In this document: in pieces, positions 25,237 through 33,258 of the stretch
Layout: the number at the start of each line of letters is the position of its first letter
How positions within the stretch are numbered: position 1 is the stretch's first letter
Source: Paenibacillus rhizosphaerae
GTDB lineage: Bacteria; Bacillota; Bacilli; Paenibacillales; Paenibacillaceae
Assembly (NCBI RefSeq): GCF_014192015.1
Contig: NZ_JACHXJ010000002.1
Location: 930,001-994,000, forward strand
Length of the DNA stretch: 64,000 bases
Reading direction: 5' to 3'
Program-made: the position numbers and the translations under genes
Notes under the pieces: model-generated
Told to the model about the DNA's origin: nothing
Database searches by the model: none
What the model saw: only the letters and a program-made list of their open reading frames with translations

Positions 25237-25751
25237 TCACGATCAACGAACTGAACGAAGGGACGGCCGAATCATTCGTCCGGCACTTGGGCGAGGTATT
25301 CGAGCATTCGCCCTGGGTGGCGGAGCAGGTTTGGGAGCTGCGGCCGTTCGCATCGGCTGCCGAGCTGCACACTCGCATGATGGAACAGGTCTACGCAGCA
25401 CCTGAGTCCCGGGTGCTCGCTTTGCTCCGGGCGCACCCGGACCTTGCCACGCGACTGCAAGTCACAGAATATTCGGCTCAGGAGCAGCGGGGCGCGGGTT
25501 TGGATCAATTGAGCGGAGAGGAATACGAAGCCTTCGCATCCATGAATGCGAAGTATGTAAGCAAATTCGGTTTTCCTTTCATTAAGGCCGTGACCGGATG
25601 CACCAAAGATGACATCGCGCAAGCGATGCGACAAAGAATTGATCATGATCTGGAGCGTGAATGGTCGCAGGCGCTGCGCGAGATTGCCCGAATTACGCAA
25701 TTCCGACTGGGGCGGATCTTCACGGATCGGAGCAACGAACAGAAAGGATGA
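25227..25751 (+). CDS. uraD: OHCU decarboxylase
   Basis: About 174 residues; ATG 25227 or ATG 25233 (the latter in an ATGA overlap and better spaced from AAGGGGGA). Characteristic LLRAHPDLATRL with the catalytic histidine, and KFGFPFIKAVTGCTKDDI. It decarboxylates 2-oxo-4-hydroxy-4-carboxy-5-ureidoimidazoline to (S)-allantoin, the last step after uricase and HIU hydrolase. In B. subtilis this domain is the N-terminal part of PucL, fused to uricase; here it is a free protein whose stop is 7 bp before the uricase start in another frame. Confidence 0.92.
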   Translation: MRMITINELNEGTAESFVRHLGEVFEHSPWVAEQVWELRPFASAAELHTRMMEQVYAAPESRVLALLRAHPDLATRLQVTEYSAQEQRGAGLDQLSGEEYEAFASMNAKYVSKFGFPFIKAVTGCTKDDIAQAMRQRIDHDLEREWSQALREIARITQFRLGRIFTDRSNEQKG

Positions 25752-25758
25752 TCCAATT

Positions 25759-26739
25759 ATGCTAAAACTAAACTCCGGACGCACGCTTTATTACGGAAAA
25801 GGTGACGTCCTGGTTTACAGGACTTACGCAGAGCCGCTGGAAGCGGCCCCTATACCGGAATCCCCCTTCGTCGGAGAGGACAATATTTTGTTCGCCCATA
25901 ACATCCGTTTCGCGGTCAGCGGCGACGCACTGCTGCCTTCGTTCACCGACGGGGACAACGCGCAGCTGGTGGCCACCGATTCCATGAAAAATTTCATTTT
26001 GCGCCAAGCCGCAATCTTCAAAGGGGGGACGACGGAGGCGCTGCTGCATTTTCTGGCCATCCGGTTTATGGAGACTTACGGCCATATTGACGCCGTGCGG
26101 CTGTCGGCCCAACGGATTCCCTTTCTTCCGTTGCCGGTGCCGGGTCCGGGAGGGTTTCTGGATAACCGCCTTGTGTACCGGCGTTCCTACAATGACCATG
26201 CCTTTGCGGAGATGCAGTTCGCGCGCTGCGCCGAAGGGTACGATCTCAGCGAAGCGTGGAGCGGCCTGTCGGATTTGCAGCTGATCAAAGTTAGCGGCAG
26301 CTCGTTTTACGGCTTCATACGCGATGAATACACGACGCTCCCAGACGCCTATGACCGGCCGCTCTTTATATATCTCGATATCCGCTGGAGATATGACGAC
26401 CCTCAGGATGCGATCCGTCCGGAGGCCGGCAAGCATGCGGCCGCCCAGCAGATCCGCGACATTGCCCAGAATGTCTTTTATGAATTCTCCACCCCTTCAA
26501 TCCAGCATTTAATCTGGCTGATCGGGCAGCGGATTCTGATCCGGTTTCCGCAGCTGGCCGAGGTGCGGTTTGAAGCGAGCAACCGGACTTGGGAGACGGT
26601 CGTGGAACCGGCGGACGGATTGTCTTCCGGGGTCTTTACCGAGCCGCGCCCGCCATTCGGTTTTCAGGGCTTTTCGATGACGAGGGAAGATCTTCTTGCC
26701 GCACTGGAGCCGGCTGAAGGATCCGTGGGTCCCGTATGA
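25759..26739 (+). CDS. pucL: Urate oxidase (uricase)
   Basis: 326 residues from ATG 25759 after AAAGGATG. Cofactor-free uricase with two T-fold domains: LYYGKGDVLVYRTY (lysine region), QLVATDSMKNFILRQA with the catalytic threonine, and SSFYGFIRDEYTTLPDAYDRPL. Converts urate to 5-hydroxyisourate plus peroxide. In B. subtilis PucL this domain follows OHCU decarboxylase in one polypeptide; here it stands alone with its own ribosome site, so the split looks natural rather than a sequencing fault. Overlaps the HIU hydrolase start by 4 bp. Confidence 0.93.
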   Translation: MLKLNSGRTLYYGKGDVLVYRTYAEPLEAAPIPESPFVGEDNILFAHNIRFAVSGDALLPSFTDGDNAQLVATDSMKNFILRQAAIFKGGTTEALLHFLAIRFMETYGHIDAVRLSAQRIPFLPLPVPGPGGFLDNRLVYRRSYNDHAFAEMQFARCAEGYDLSEAWSGLSDLQLIKVSGSSFYGFIRDEYTTLPDAYDRPLFIYLDIRWRYDDPQDAIRPEAGKHAAAQQIRDIAQNVFYEFSTPSIQHLIWLIGQRILIRFPQLAEVRFEASNRTWETVVEPADGLSSGVFTEPRPPFGFQGFSMTREDLLAALEPAEGSVGPV

Positions 26740-27095
26740 GCGGGCGAATTTCGACCCATGTGCTCGATACGTCCCGCGCGGTGCCGGCGAGCGGCATTAA
26801 GGTAGAACTCCGGCTGCTGGGGCAGGATGCGGAAGGGGGGAGACTGCTGGCATCCGGTGTAACGGGGGCTGATGGGCGCGTGCCGCAGCCGTTGTGGAAC
26901 GGTGATCTGGTACCCGGAGGCGAATACGAACTGACGTTTTGGGCGGGCGACTATTTCCGGGAACAGGCAGCGGCCGGCGGAATTCCGTTTCTGGACCTTG
27001 TTCCTGTCCGGTTCAAGGTGTCTAAGGATGATGATCATTACCATATTCCGCTGCTGCTGGCACCGGGAGGGTACAGCACATACCGTGGATGCTGA
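26736..27095 (+). CDS. pucM: 5-Hydroxyisourate hydrolase
   Basis: 119 residues, transthyretin-like. N-terminal ISTHVLDTSRAVPASGIKVEL provides the active-site histidine and arginine region, and ADGRVPQPLW is the middle block. It hydrolyses 5-hydroxyisourate to OHCU. The family ends in the hallmark tetrapeptide YRGS; here the C-terminus reads STYRGC followed by the stop, an uncommon serine-to-cysteine change at the last residue. All other motifs are normal, so activity is expected. Confidence 0.93.
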   Translation: MSGRISTHVLDTSRAVPASGIKVELRLLGQDAEGGRLLASGVTGADGRVPQPLWNGDLVPGGEYELTFWAGDYFREQAAAGGIPFLDLVPVRFKVSKDDDHYHIPLLLAPGGYSTYRGC

Positions 27096-27114
27096 TGGAT
27101 AAGGGGGGCTGAGC

Positions 27115-28536
27115 ATGGTGGCGCATGAAGAATGGATCATTCGCGGCGGAAACGTTGTGCTTGAGGACGAAGTGGCAAAGATGGATATCGCCATCCGCGG
27201 CGGGCGGATCACCGAAATCAATGACCGCATTTCCGGCACGTCCGCTACGCATATCGTGGAAGCGGACGGACGGATCGTCATGGCCGGCGTGGTGGATATG
27301 CATGTCCATCTCAACGAGCCGAATTTCGGACATTGGGAAGGATTTGAGACGGGCTCTGCCGCGCTTGCGGCCGGGGGCTGCACGACTTACGCGGATATGC
27401 CGCTGAACGGAAATCCGCCGACGGTTACGCAGGACGCGCTGCTGCAGAAAGAACGTTTGGCGCTGGGGCGGTCGGTGGTGGATTATGCCCTGTGGGGCGG
27501 ACTGGTGCCGGGGCGAATGGACCAGCTGCGGGCGTTGGCCGAAGCCGGGGTCATAGCATTCAAGGCGTTTATGTCAAACCCCGGCGGGGAAGGGGAGGGC
27601 CGATTCCGCGAGGTCGGGGCGGACGAACTGAGGGAAGGAATGCGGCGCATCGCCAGTCTTGGGGGTCTGCTTGCGCTGCATGCCGAAAGTGATGAAATGA
27701 CGTCGCGTCTGACCGCCAAGGCCTTTGCCGCAGGGCGGACCGATGCGGCGGCTTATGCGTTGACCCGCCCGGTCGAAGCCGAGCTCGAGGCGGTAGCCTC
27801 CGCGCTTTCCTTTGCGGAAGAGGCGGGCTGCCCTCTGCATTTCGTTCACATCAGCAGTCCCGAGGCGGTCGATCTGATTCAGGATGCCAAACGGCGCGGC
27901 CTTGATGTGACGCTGGAGACCTGCCCGCATTATCTGACTTTGAGCGAGGAAGATATGATCCGTATCGGGCCGGCGGCTAAATGTGCGCCGCCGCTACGTT
28001 CGGCCTCTCATATTGAAGGAATGTGGGAGCGTCTCAAGGCAGGCGCCATTGATTTCATCGCTTCCGACCACTCGCCCTGCCCGGAAACGATGAAGGCTGT
28101 GACCGAAGGCGGCGGCTTCTTCGGGGCATGGGGAGGCATTGCCGGTGCCCAGAGCACCCTGCTGCTGATGCTGGAGGAAGGTTGGATCAAGCGGGGAATT
28201 CCCCTTCCGCAGGTCTCGAAGTTGTTATCGGAACGTCCGGCCCGTAGATTTGGCCTTGGCCACCGCAAAGGTCAAATTCGGGTAGGAAACGATGCCGATT
28301 TGGTGCTGATCCAGCCTTCTTCACCGCACGCTTTGCGCAGAGAGGATCTGCTGCAGCGCCACCAACACAGCCCTTATATCGGCAGGGTTTTTACCTGCTC
28401 CGTAGCAGCGACATATTGCCGGGGCCGTCTGGTCTATACGGCGGAGGCAGGAATCGTCAGTCCGGGCGCCGGCCGGCGGCTGACTCCGCTGAAACCGCAT
28501 GCTGCGGGCCGCAGCGGGGAGGTCGCGGCGCCATGA
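27115..28536 (+). CDS. pucH: Allantoinase
   Basis: 473 residues, ATG after AAGGGGGG. Dihydroorotase-type amidohydrolase: VDMHVHLNEPNFGHWEGFETGS (first metal pair), the carbamylated lysine in GVIAFKAFMSNPG, LHAESDEM, ETCPHYLTLSEEDM and FIASDHSPCPETMK. It hydrolyses allantoin to allantoate. The SNPG lysine motif and the DHSPC block favour allantoinase over dihydropyrimidinase. Overlaps the amidohydrolase below by 4 bp. Confidence 0.93.
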   Translation: MVAHEEWIIRGGNVVLEDEVAKMDIAIRGGRITEINDRISGTSATHIVEADGRIVMAGVVDMHVHLNEPNFGHWEGFETGSAALAAGGCTTYADMPLNGNPPTVTQDALLQKERLALGRSVVDYALWGGLVPGRMDQLRALAEAGVIAFKAFMSNPGGEGEGRFREVGADELREGMRRIASLGGLLALHAESDEMTSRLTAKAFAAGRTDAAAYALTRPVEAELEAVASALSFAEEAGCPLHFVHISSPEAVDLIQDAKRRGLDVTLETCPHYLTLSEEDMIRIGPAAKCAPPLRSASHIEGMWERLKAGAIDFIASDHSPCPETMKAVTEGGGFFGAWGGIAGAQSTLLLMLEEGWIKRGIPLPQVSKLLSERPARRFGLGHRKGQIRVGNDADLVLIQPSSPHALRREDLLQRHQHSPYIGRVFTCSVAATYCRGRLVYTAEAGIVSPGAGRRLTPLKPHAAGRSGEVAAP

Positions 28537-29792
28537 ATATTGCCGCTGAGTCGGGCGCTTTTCCGGACATGATGCGTCTGCTGGAAGAACTGGGCCGGAT
28601 CGGACGCGAACCCGGGGGAGGCGTTACCCGGCTGCTGTATACGCCGTCTTGGTGTGAAGCACAGCGGTTGCTGGCGGACCGCATGGCGGATGCAGGGCTG
28701 GAGGTGCGCTATGACCGGGCCGGGAATCTTTACGGCCGCCTGCCGGGCACCCGTCCCGATCTCCCCGTGGTTCTGACCGGCTCCCACGTGGACACCGTCC
28801 GCGTCGGCGGAAACTACGACGGAGCCGCCGGCATTGCGGCCGGTATCGCCGCGCTGTCCTATTTGAAGCGGCGGTTCGGGACGCCTGTCCGTACACTTGA
28901 AGTGGTTTCCTTCTGCGAGGAAGAAGGAAGTCGGTTCCCCTTAACGTATTGGGGCTCGGGCAGCATTGAAGGCCGCTACCGGATCGGCGATGGAACCGGC
29001 ATTTACGACGCGGAAGGCGTATCACTGGATGAGGCTATGAAAGCGGCTGGCTTCGGACGCGGGGGTCAACCCGACTGCCGGCGGACGGACATTGGCGATT
29101 ATGTCGAGCTGCACATCGAACAGGGCGTCGTGCTGGAGGCAGCCGGACGGCGAATCGGCGTGGTCGAATCGATCGTCGGACAGCGGCGATACGGGATCAC
29201 GGTGACGGGCACCAGCAATCATGCGGGAACGACGCCGATGTCTTACCGTGCCGATGCGTTGGCAGGGGCTGCCGAAATGATCATCAAGGTGGAAGAAATG
29301 GCGTGGCAGGCCGGTCGCGGGTTGGTAGCGACCGTCGGGCGGATCGAAGCCTGGCCCAACACCCCGAACGTCGTTCCGGGCCAGGTTCGCTTCTCCCTGG
29401 ATATCCGTCACACTGAGAGTTACATGCTAAACGAGTTCAGCGAGGCCGCTCTTGAGACATTCCGGGGGATAGCCGCCGTGAGAAAGCTGCGGATGGAGGC
29501 CGCCTGTTGGGTGAAGACAGAGCCTGTCCCGATGGATGGCGCCCTGGCGGGACGGATCGAGCGGCTGTGCATAGAGGCGAACCTGCCTTGCCTGCGCATG
29601 GTCAGCGGCGCGGGGCACGACGCCCAAATCATGGCCGCCGTCAGCCGCGCAGCTATGCTGTTCGTTCCGAGCCGGGGCGGGATCAGCCATGCCAAGGAGG
29701 AATATACGGAGCCGGCTCACCTATCGGAAGGAACGGCGGTTTTAACTGCCTGCCTGCATGAGCTTGCCTATACGACAGGAGTAGATGGATGA
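28533..29792 (+). CDS. pucF: Allantoate amidohydrolase (M20 family)
   Basis: 419 residues from ATG 28533 (ATGA overlap); a longer frame inside the allantoinase gene is rejected. Metal-binding motifs: TGSHVDTVRVGGNYDGAAG, SFCEEEGSRFPLTYWGSG, LHIEQGVVLE and the lid segment TGTSNHAGTTPMSYRADAL, with AGHDAQIMA and FVPSRGGISH at the end. It releases ammonia and CO2 from allantoate, giving ureidoglycine. Binuclear metal enzyme of the AllC/hydantoinase-carbamoylase group; operon position settles the allantoate role. Confidence 0.92.
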   Translation: MNIAAESGAFPDMMRLLEELGRIGREPGGGVTRLLYTPSWCEAQRLLADRMADAGLEVRYDRAGNLYGRLPGTRPDLPVVLTGSHVDTVRVGGNYDGAAGIAAGIAALSYLKRRFGTPVRTLEVVSFCEEEGSRFPLTYWGSGSIEGRYRIGDGTGIYDAEGVSLDEAMKAAGFGRGGQPDCRRTDIGDYVELHIEQGVVLEAAGRRIGVVESIVGQRRYGITVTGTSNHAGTTPMSYRADALAGAAEMIIKVEEMAWQAGRGLVATVGRIEAWPNTPNVVPGQVRFSLDIRHTESYMLNEFSEAALETFRGIAAVRKLRMEAACWVKTEPVPMDGALAGRIERLCIEANLPCLRMVSGAGHDAQIMAAVSRAAMLFVPSRGGISHAKEEYTEPAHLSEGTAVLTACLHELAYTTGVDG

Positions 29793-31060
29793 TGAATTCG
29801 GTATCCGGGGAAAGCTGGAACGAACTTGTGCCCATTTCGCGGATTATTATGACGCCTGGACCGGTCGAAGTCGACCCGCGTGTGCTGCGGGCCATGTCCT
29901 ATCCGATTCTTGGTCAATTTGATCCGGCGTTTACGGGATTGATGAATGAAACGATGGGGATGCTGCGCGAATTGTTTCGCACGGACAACCGTTGGGCGTA
30001 TCCTGTCGACGGAACGTCGAGGTCCGGGATTGAGGCCGTGATGGCAAGCCTGATAGAGCCGGGGAACCGGGTGCTCGTCCCGATCTACGGGCGCTTCGGA
30101 CACCTGCTGTACGAGATCGCCGAGCGGTGCGGCGGCAGGGTCATTGCGCAGGAGAAGCCGTGGGGCACGGTGTTCGATCCGGCCGAATTGATTGAAGCCA
30201 TCGGCCGCGTTCAGCCGGATGTCGTCGCCTTGGTTCATGGGGAGACTTCTACGGGCCGGATGCAGCCGCTCGCCGGCATTGGCGAAGCCTGCCGACGCCA
30301 CGGCGCGCTGCTGATTGTCGACGCCGTAGCGACCATTGGCGGAACGGCGGTCGAGACGGACGCCTGGCAGCTCGACGCCGTCATCGGCGGCACGCAAAAG
30401 TGCCTGTCCGTTCCTTCGGGCATGGCTCCGTTAACGTATAACGACCGCGCAGAGCGGAAAATTGTTGCCCGCAAACGCATTGAGCGGGGCCTGCGCAGCA
30501 ATCCCCCTTTCGCCCTGCTGCAGGAGGCTTCGCCAGAGCCTAGTCTTATCCGAAGCAATTACCTGGATTTGGCCCAGCTGCAGGATTACTGGAGTCCCAA
30601 ACGGCTGAACCATCATACGGAGATGACCTCCATGCTCTATGCGCTGCATGAGGGGCTTCGTCTTGTGCTGGCCGAGGGACTGGAGGCGCGGTTCAAGCGG
30701 CACCGCCTGCACGAATCCGCGTTGATGGCCGGGCTCACGTCAATGGGATTGTCCTTGTACGGTGATCCGCTGTCCAAGCTGCCGATGGTGACCTGCGTGC
30801 AGATCCCGGCGGGCGTGGACGGGGAAGCGGTCCGTGCCATGCTTCTGCATCAATTCGGGATCGAAATCGCCAGCTCCTTCGGACCGCTCGCAGGTCAGAT
30901 TTGGCGGATCGGCACCATGGGGTACAGCTGCAGGCCAACGAATGTCCTGCACCTGCTGGGTGCGCTGGAGGCGGTATTGCTTCGGGCCGGCGTCAAGCTG
31001 CCGGCGGGTGAAGCGGTACAGGCCGCATTGAACGCGTATGAAGAATCGCGAGTGGATTAA
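29789..31060 (+). CDS. pucG: (S)-Ureidoglycine-glyoxylate aminotransferase
   Basis: 423 residues, starting at ATG 29789 overlapping the previous stop. Class V PLP fold: IIMTPGPVEVDPRVLRAM, AYPVDGTSRSGIEAVMAS, LVHGETSTGRMQPL, LIVDAVATIGGTAVE and the PLP lysine in IGGTQKCLSVPSG. B. subtilis PucG of the same length transaminates ureidoglycine with glyoxylate, giving oxalurate and glycine. Last gene of the purine operon; a strong terminator follows at 31227. No oxamate or oxalurate carbamoyltransferase is seen in the window. Confidence 0.9.
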   Translation: MMNSVSGESWNELVPISRIIMTPGPVEVDPRVLRAMSYPILGQFDPAFTGLMNETMGMLRELFRTDNRWAYPVDGTSRSGIEAVMASLIEPGNRVLVPIYGRFGHLLYEIAERCGGRVIAQEKPWGTVFDPAELIEAIGRVQPDVVALVHGETSTGRMQPLAGIGEACRRHGALLIVDAVATIGGTAVETDAWQLDAVIGGTQKCLSVPSGMAPLTYNDRAERKIVARKRIERGLRSNPPFALLQEASPEPSLIRSNYLDLAQLQDYWSPKRLNHHTEMTSMLYALHEGLRLVLAEGLEARFKRHRLHESALMAGLTSMGLSLYGDPLSKLPMVTCVQIPAGVDGEAVRAMLLHQFGIEIASSFGPLAGQIWRIGTMGYSCRPTNVLHLLGALEAVLLRAGVKLPAGEAVQAALNAYEESRVD

Positions 31061-31226
31061 TCCGGCTTGAGCCAGGGGTCATCCGGGCGGGATGCTGAAA
31101 TGGACAGAATGGAAAAATAGGGCTTACAGGGGTCGCCGGCATACTAGCATTAAAGCACAGCAGGTACAAGACCTCTGGTCAAAAGGGGATCTGGGCAGAT
31201 ATGGGCAAGGCTCAGGCACCATCCAT

Positions 31227-31276
31227 CCGTTTGCCTTTCGACTAAGGGTGTCGAAAAGAGCAAACGGCTTTTTTGA
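31227..31276 (+). terminator. Terminator of the puc operon
   Basis: CCGTTTGC (31227-31234) pairs with GCAAACGG and is extended by CTTTCGAC pairing with GTCGAAAAG; TTTTTTG follows. One of the strongest terminators in the window, 166 bp after pucG. Confidence 0.9.
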
Positions 31277-31279
31277 TAA

Positions 31280-31723
31280 TATCAGAAAGTATAAACTTCG
31301 GTGACTCGAGCTTCCTGATATCGCAAGAAAATTTTCGCAAAATGTGGTCTGTCTTCTTTGAAGGTGCGTCGATAGACGTTTTTCTTAAGATATCAGAAAG
31401 TATAAACTTCGGTGACTCGAGCTTCCTGATATTGCAAGAAAAATTACCTTTGAACGCGGTCTGTCTTCTTTGAAGGTGCGTCGATAGATGTTTTTCTTAA
31501 GATATCAGAAAGTATAAAATTCGGTGATTCGAGCTTCCTGATATCGCAAGAAAAATTTCCGCTAAATGTGGTCTGTCTTCTTTGAAGGTGCGTCGATAGA
31601 CGTTTTTCTTAAGATATCAGAAAGTATAAACTTCGGTGACTCGAGCTTCCTGATATCGCAAGAAAAATTACCTTTGAACGCGGTCTGTCTTCTTTGAAGG
31701 TGCGTCGATAGACGTTTTTCTTA
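31280..31723. repeat. Four-copy tandem repeat, 111-112-bp unit, A-B-A-B order
   Basis: Copies begin near 31280, 31391, 31503 and 31615. Each unit contains TATCAGAAAGTATAAA, then CGGTGA, CTTCCTGATAT, GCAAGAAAA and TCTTCTTTGAAGGTGCGTCG. Within a unit GATATCAGAAAG can pair with CTTCCTGATATC (one mismatch), AAGAAAAA with TTTTTCTT, and CTTC with GAAG. Copies 2 and 4 share the block ACCTTTGAACGCGG, while copies 1 and 3 share AAATGTGG, so a dimer of about 223 bp has been duplicated. The unit is not a fixed multiple of three and no spacers occur. Confidence 0.93.
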
Positions 31724-31789
31724 TGTTTGATTGTTCCAATGGAATTTACAGCCCGGCGGATGAAGATAGCTTCAGTTTGGTTAGGTATA

Positions 31790-31806
31790 TGTTATTATAT
31801 ATTACA
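31790..31806 (+). promoter_or_regulatory. TnrA/GlnR-type box upstream of the binding-protein gene
   Basis: TGTTATTATATATTACA, a full match to TGTNA-N7-TNACA with an A/T-only centre. It lies 154 bp before the start codon and nearly duplicates the box at 10725. Confidence 0.72.
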
Positions 31807-31893
31807 TAAACGGGTGATAAGGTTGGGAAATAGGCACCCGTTACACAATTAATTTGATTTTTTGTTCGTGATTACAAAATGAAGGCATCTTTA

Positions 31894-31923
31894 TTGACGC
31901 TAATCTGACATATCTCCTATGAT
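31894..31923 (+). promoter_or_regulatory. Candidate sigma-A promoter of the binding-protein gene
   Basis: TTGACG (31894-31899), 18-bp spacer, TATGAT (31918-31923). A second promoter nearer the box at 31790 cannot be excluded, because this one leaves the box well upstream of -35. Confidence 0.6.
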
Positions 31924-31960
31924 AGGCATAGAAATTCAAGTTTTAAGGGGGATGGGTAAC

Positions 31961-33013
31961 ATGGCAGCGAAAATGACAGCGAACAAACACAGCGTTAAAA
32001 AGATGATGGCTTTGTCCTTATGTGCCGTATTGATGACGGGATTACTGGCCGCCTGTTCGGGGAAAACGGCACCTCCACAAGCATCCTCCGGGGAAAAGAC
32101 GGAAACGGCTTCCGCAGAGCCGAAGCTGGATAAGTCCACTTTGGTTCTCAACTGGTTCGCTGAGCCGGAACACGGCGGCAACTTCGCAGCCGTTCAGCAA
32201 GGCTACTATAAGGAAGCGGGGCTGGACATGACGCTGACGCCCGGGGGTCCGCAGGTATCCTCCACACAGATCGTGGCTTCCGGCAAAGCCGATTTCGGCA
32301 TCGCGAACGGCGACGACATTCTGGTCGCAAGGCAGGAGGGTATTCCGATCGTAGCCATCGCCGCCTCGTTTCAGAAGAGCCCGCAGGTGCTGATTTATCA
32401 CAAGGAAGCGGGGATCCAGGATTTCTCCGACTTGAACGGACATGCGGTTTACGTCGCTCCGACGGCGAGCTTCTGGCTGTACATGAAAAACAAATATAAG
32501 CTGGATAAGGTCAGGGAGCTGAAATACACGGGATCATTGGTCAATTTTGTGAACGACCCTAACGCCTTGACGCAGGGATACATCACATCCGAGCCTTATA
32601 CTTTGGATCAACAGGGAGTGAACGTTGGCACCCTGTTGATTGCGGATTCCGGGTATAACCTGTACGCCAACGTATATTTTACGACCGAGAAGATGATCAA
32701 AGAGCACCCGGACAAAGTCAAAGCATTCGTTGAAGCCACAGCAAAAGGGTGGAATTATTACAAGGACCACGCCGAAGAAATCAACCCGGCCATCCACGAG
32801 AAGAACCCGGACATGGATCTGGATATGATGAAGTACAGCGCCGAAAAGGAGATGGATCTGATATTTGGCAGTGACGCGGCAGATCAAGGCGTCGGCACCA
32901 TGACGAAGGAGCGGTGGGAAGAGGTGCAAAAGCAGCTCATCGAAGTCGGCGTTCTGAAGGAAGCGGAGCCGATCGACAACGTGTTTACTACTGAGTTTTT
33001 ACCGGCAAAGTAA
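31961..33013 (+). CDS. NMT1/SsuA-type substrate-binding lipoprotein of an ABC importer
   Basis: 350 residues from ATG 31961, nine bases after AAGGGGG. Lipoprotein signal peptide ending LLAACSG (lipobox). Mature part resembles NMT1/THI5 and SsuA binding proteins: LVLNWFAEPEHGGNFAAVQQGYYKEAGLDM, QIVASGKADFGIANGDDILVA, VAIAASFQKSPQVLI. Tethered outside the membrane, it delivers a small solute to a permease. No ABC genes are adjacent; the ATPase/permease pair at 10766-12544 lacks a binding protein and has the same regulatory box, so the two are probably one transporter. Confidence 0.9.
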   Translation: MAAKMTANKHSVKKMMALSLCAVLMTGLLAACSGKTAPPQASSGEKTETASAEPKLDKSTLVLNWFAEPEHGGNFAAVQQGYYKEAGLDMTLTPGGPQVSSTQIVASGKADFGIANGDDILVARQEGIPIVAIAASFQKSPQVLIYHKEAGIQDFSDLNGHAVYVAPTASFWLYMKNKYKLDKVRELKYTGSLVNFVNDPNALTQGYITSEPYTLDQQGVNVGTLLIADSGYNLYANVYFTTEKMIKEHPDKVKAFVEATAKGWNYYKDHAEEINPAIHEKNPDMDLDMMKYSAEKEMDLIFGSDAADQGVGTMTKERWEEVQKQLIEVGVLKEAEPIDNVFTTEFLPAK

Positions 33014-33101
33014 GGCACCTCTCACCATTTCGCACGCATCCATCCTGATGACCAAGTCAGAACGAGGAGCGTCCAGCGATTATCCTGTAAACCCAAATGA
33101 A

Positions 33102-33136
33102 GCAGCGCTGCAGCGGCGCTGTTTTTCTTTTTTTTG
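33102..33136 (+). terminator. Terminator after the binding-protein gene
   Basis: CAGCGC, short loop, GCGCTG, then a long T tract interrupted by one C. About 90 bp after the stop codon. Confidence 0.75.
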
Positions 33137-33188
33137 AATGCGATTGCCCTATGGTTAAAAATCATTTCAACATTCCGCCATCCATCCA

Positions 33189-33239
33189 TTGACTTGAGCA
33201 TAGCTGTGGTGTTATATTGTGCATACACGATATACACAA
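33189..33239 (+). promoter_or_regulatory. Promoter with overlapping palindromic GntR operator
   Basis: Promoter TTGACT (33189-33194), 18-bp spacer, TATATT (33213-33218). From 33217 to 33239 runs an inverted repeat with arms TTGTGCATA and TATACACAA (8 of 9 bases pair, 5-bp centre), covering the transcription start. The GntR/YtrA-type gene at the end of this operon is the obvious candidate to bind it and autoregulate. Confidence 0.68.
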
Positions 33240-33258
33240 TTTATCGAGGAGGAACGGT

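Noticed and set aside
31273..31473. Small frame through the tandem repeats encoding ISESINFGDSSFL twice
   Set aside because: Unit lengths of 111 and 112 bp shift the frame between copies, no ribosome site precedes it, and the strong terminator lies just upstream.
31280..31723. CRISPR array
   Set aside because: The repeats are contiguous 111-112-bp units with no unique spacers, and no cas genes are nearby.
31771..31785. PucR box around TTTGGTTAGG before the binding-protein gene
   Set aside because: Three mismatches to the consensus; too weak to list as a feature.
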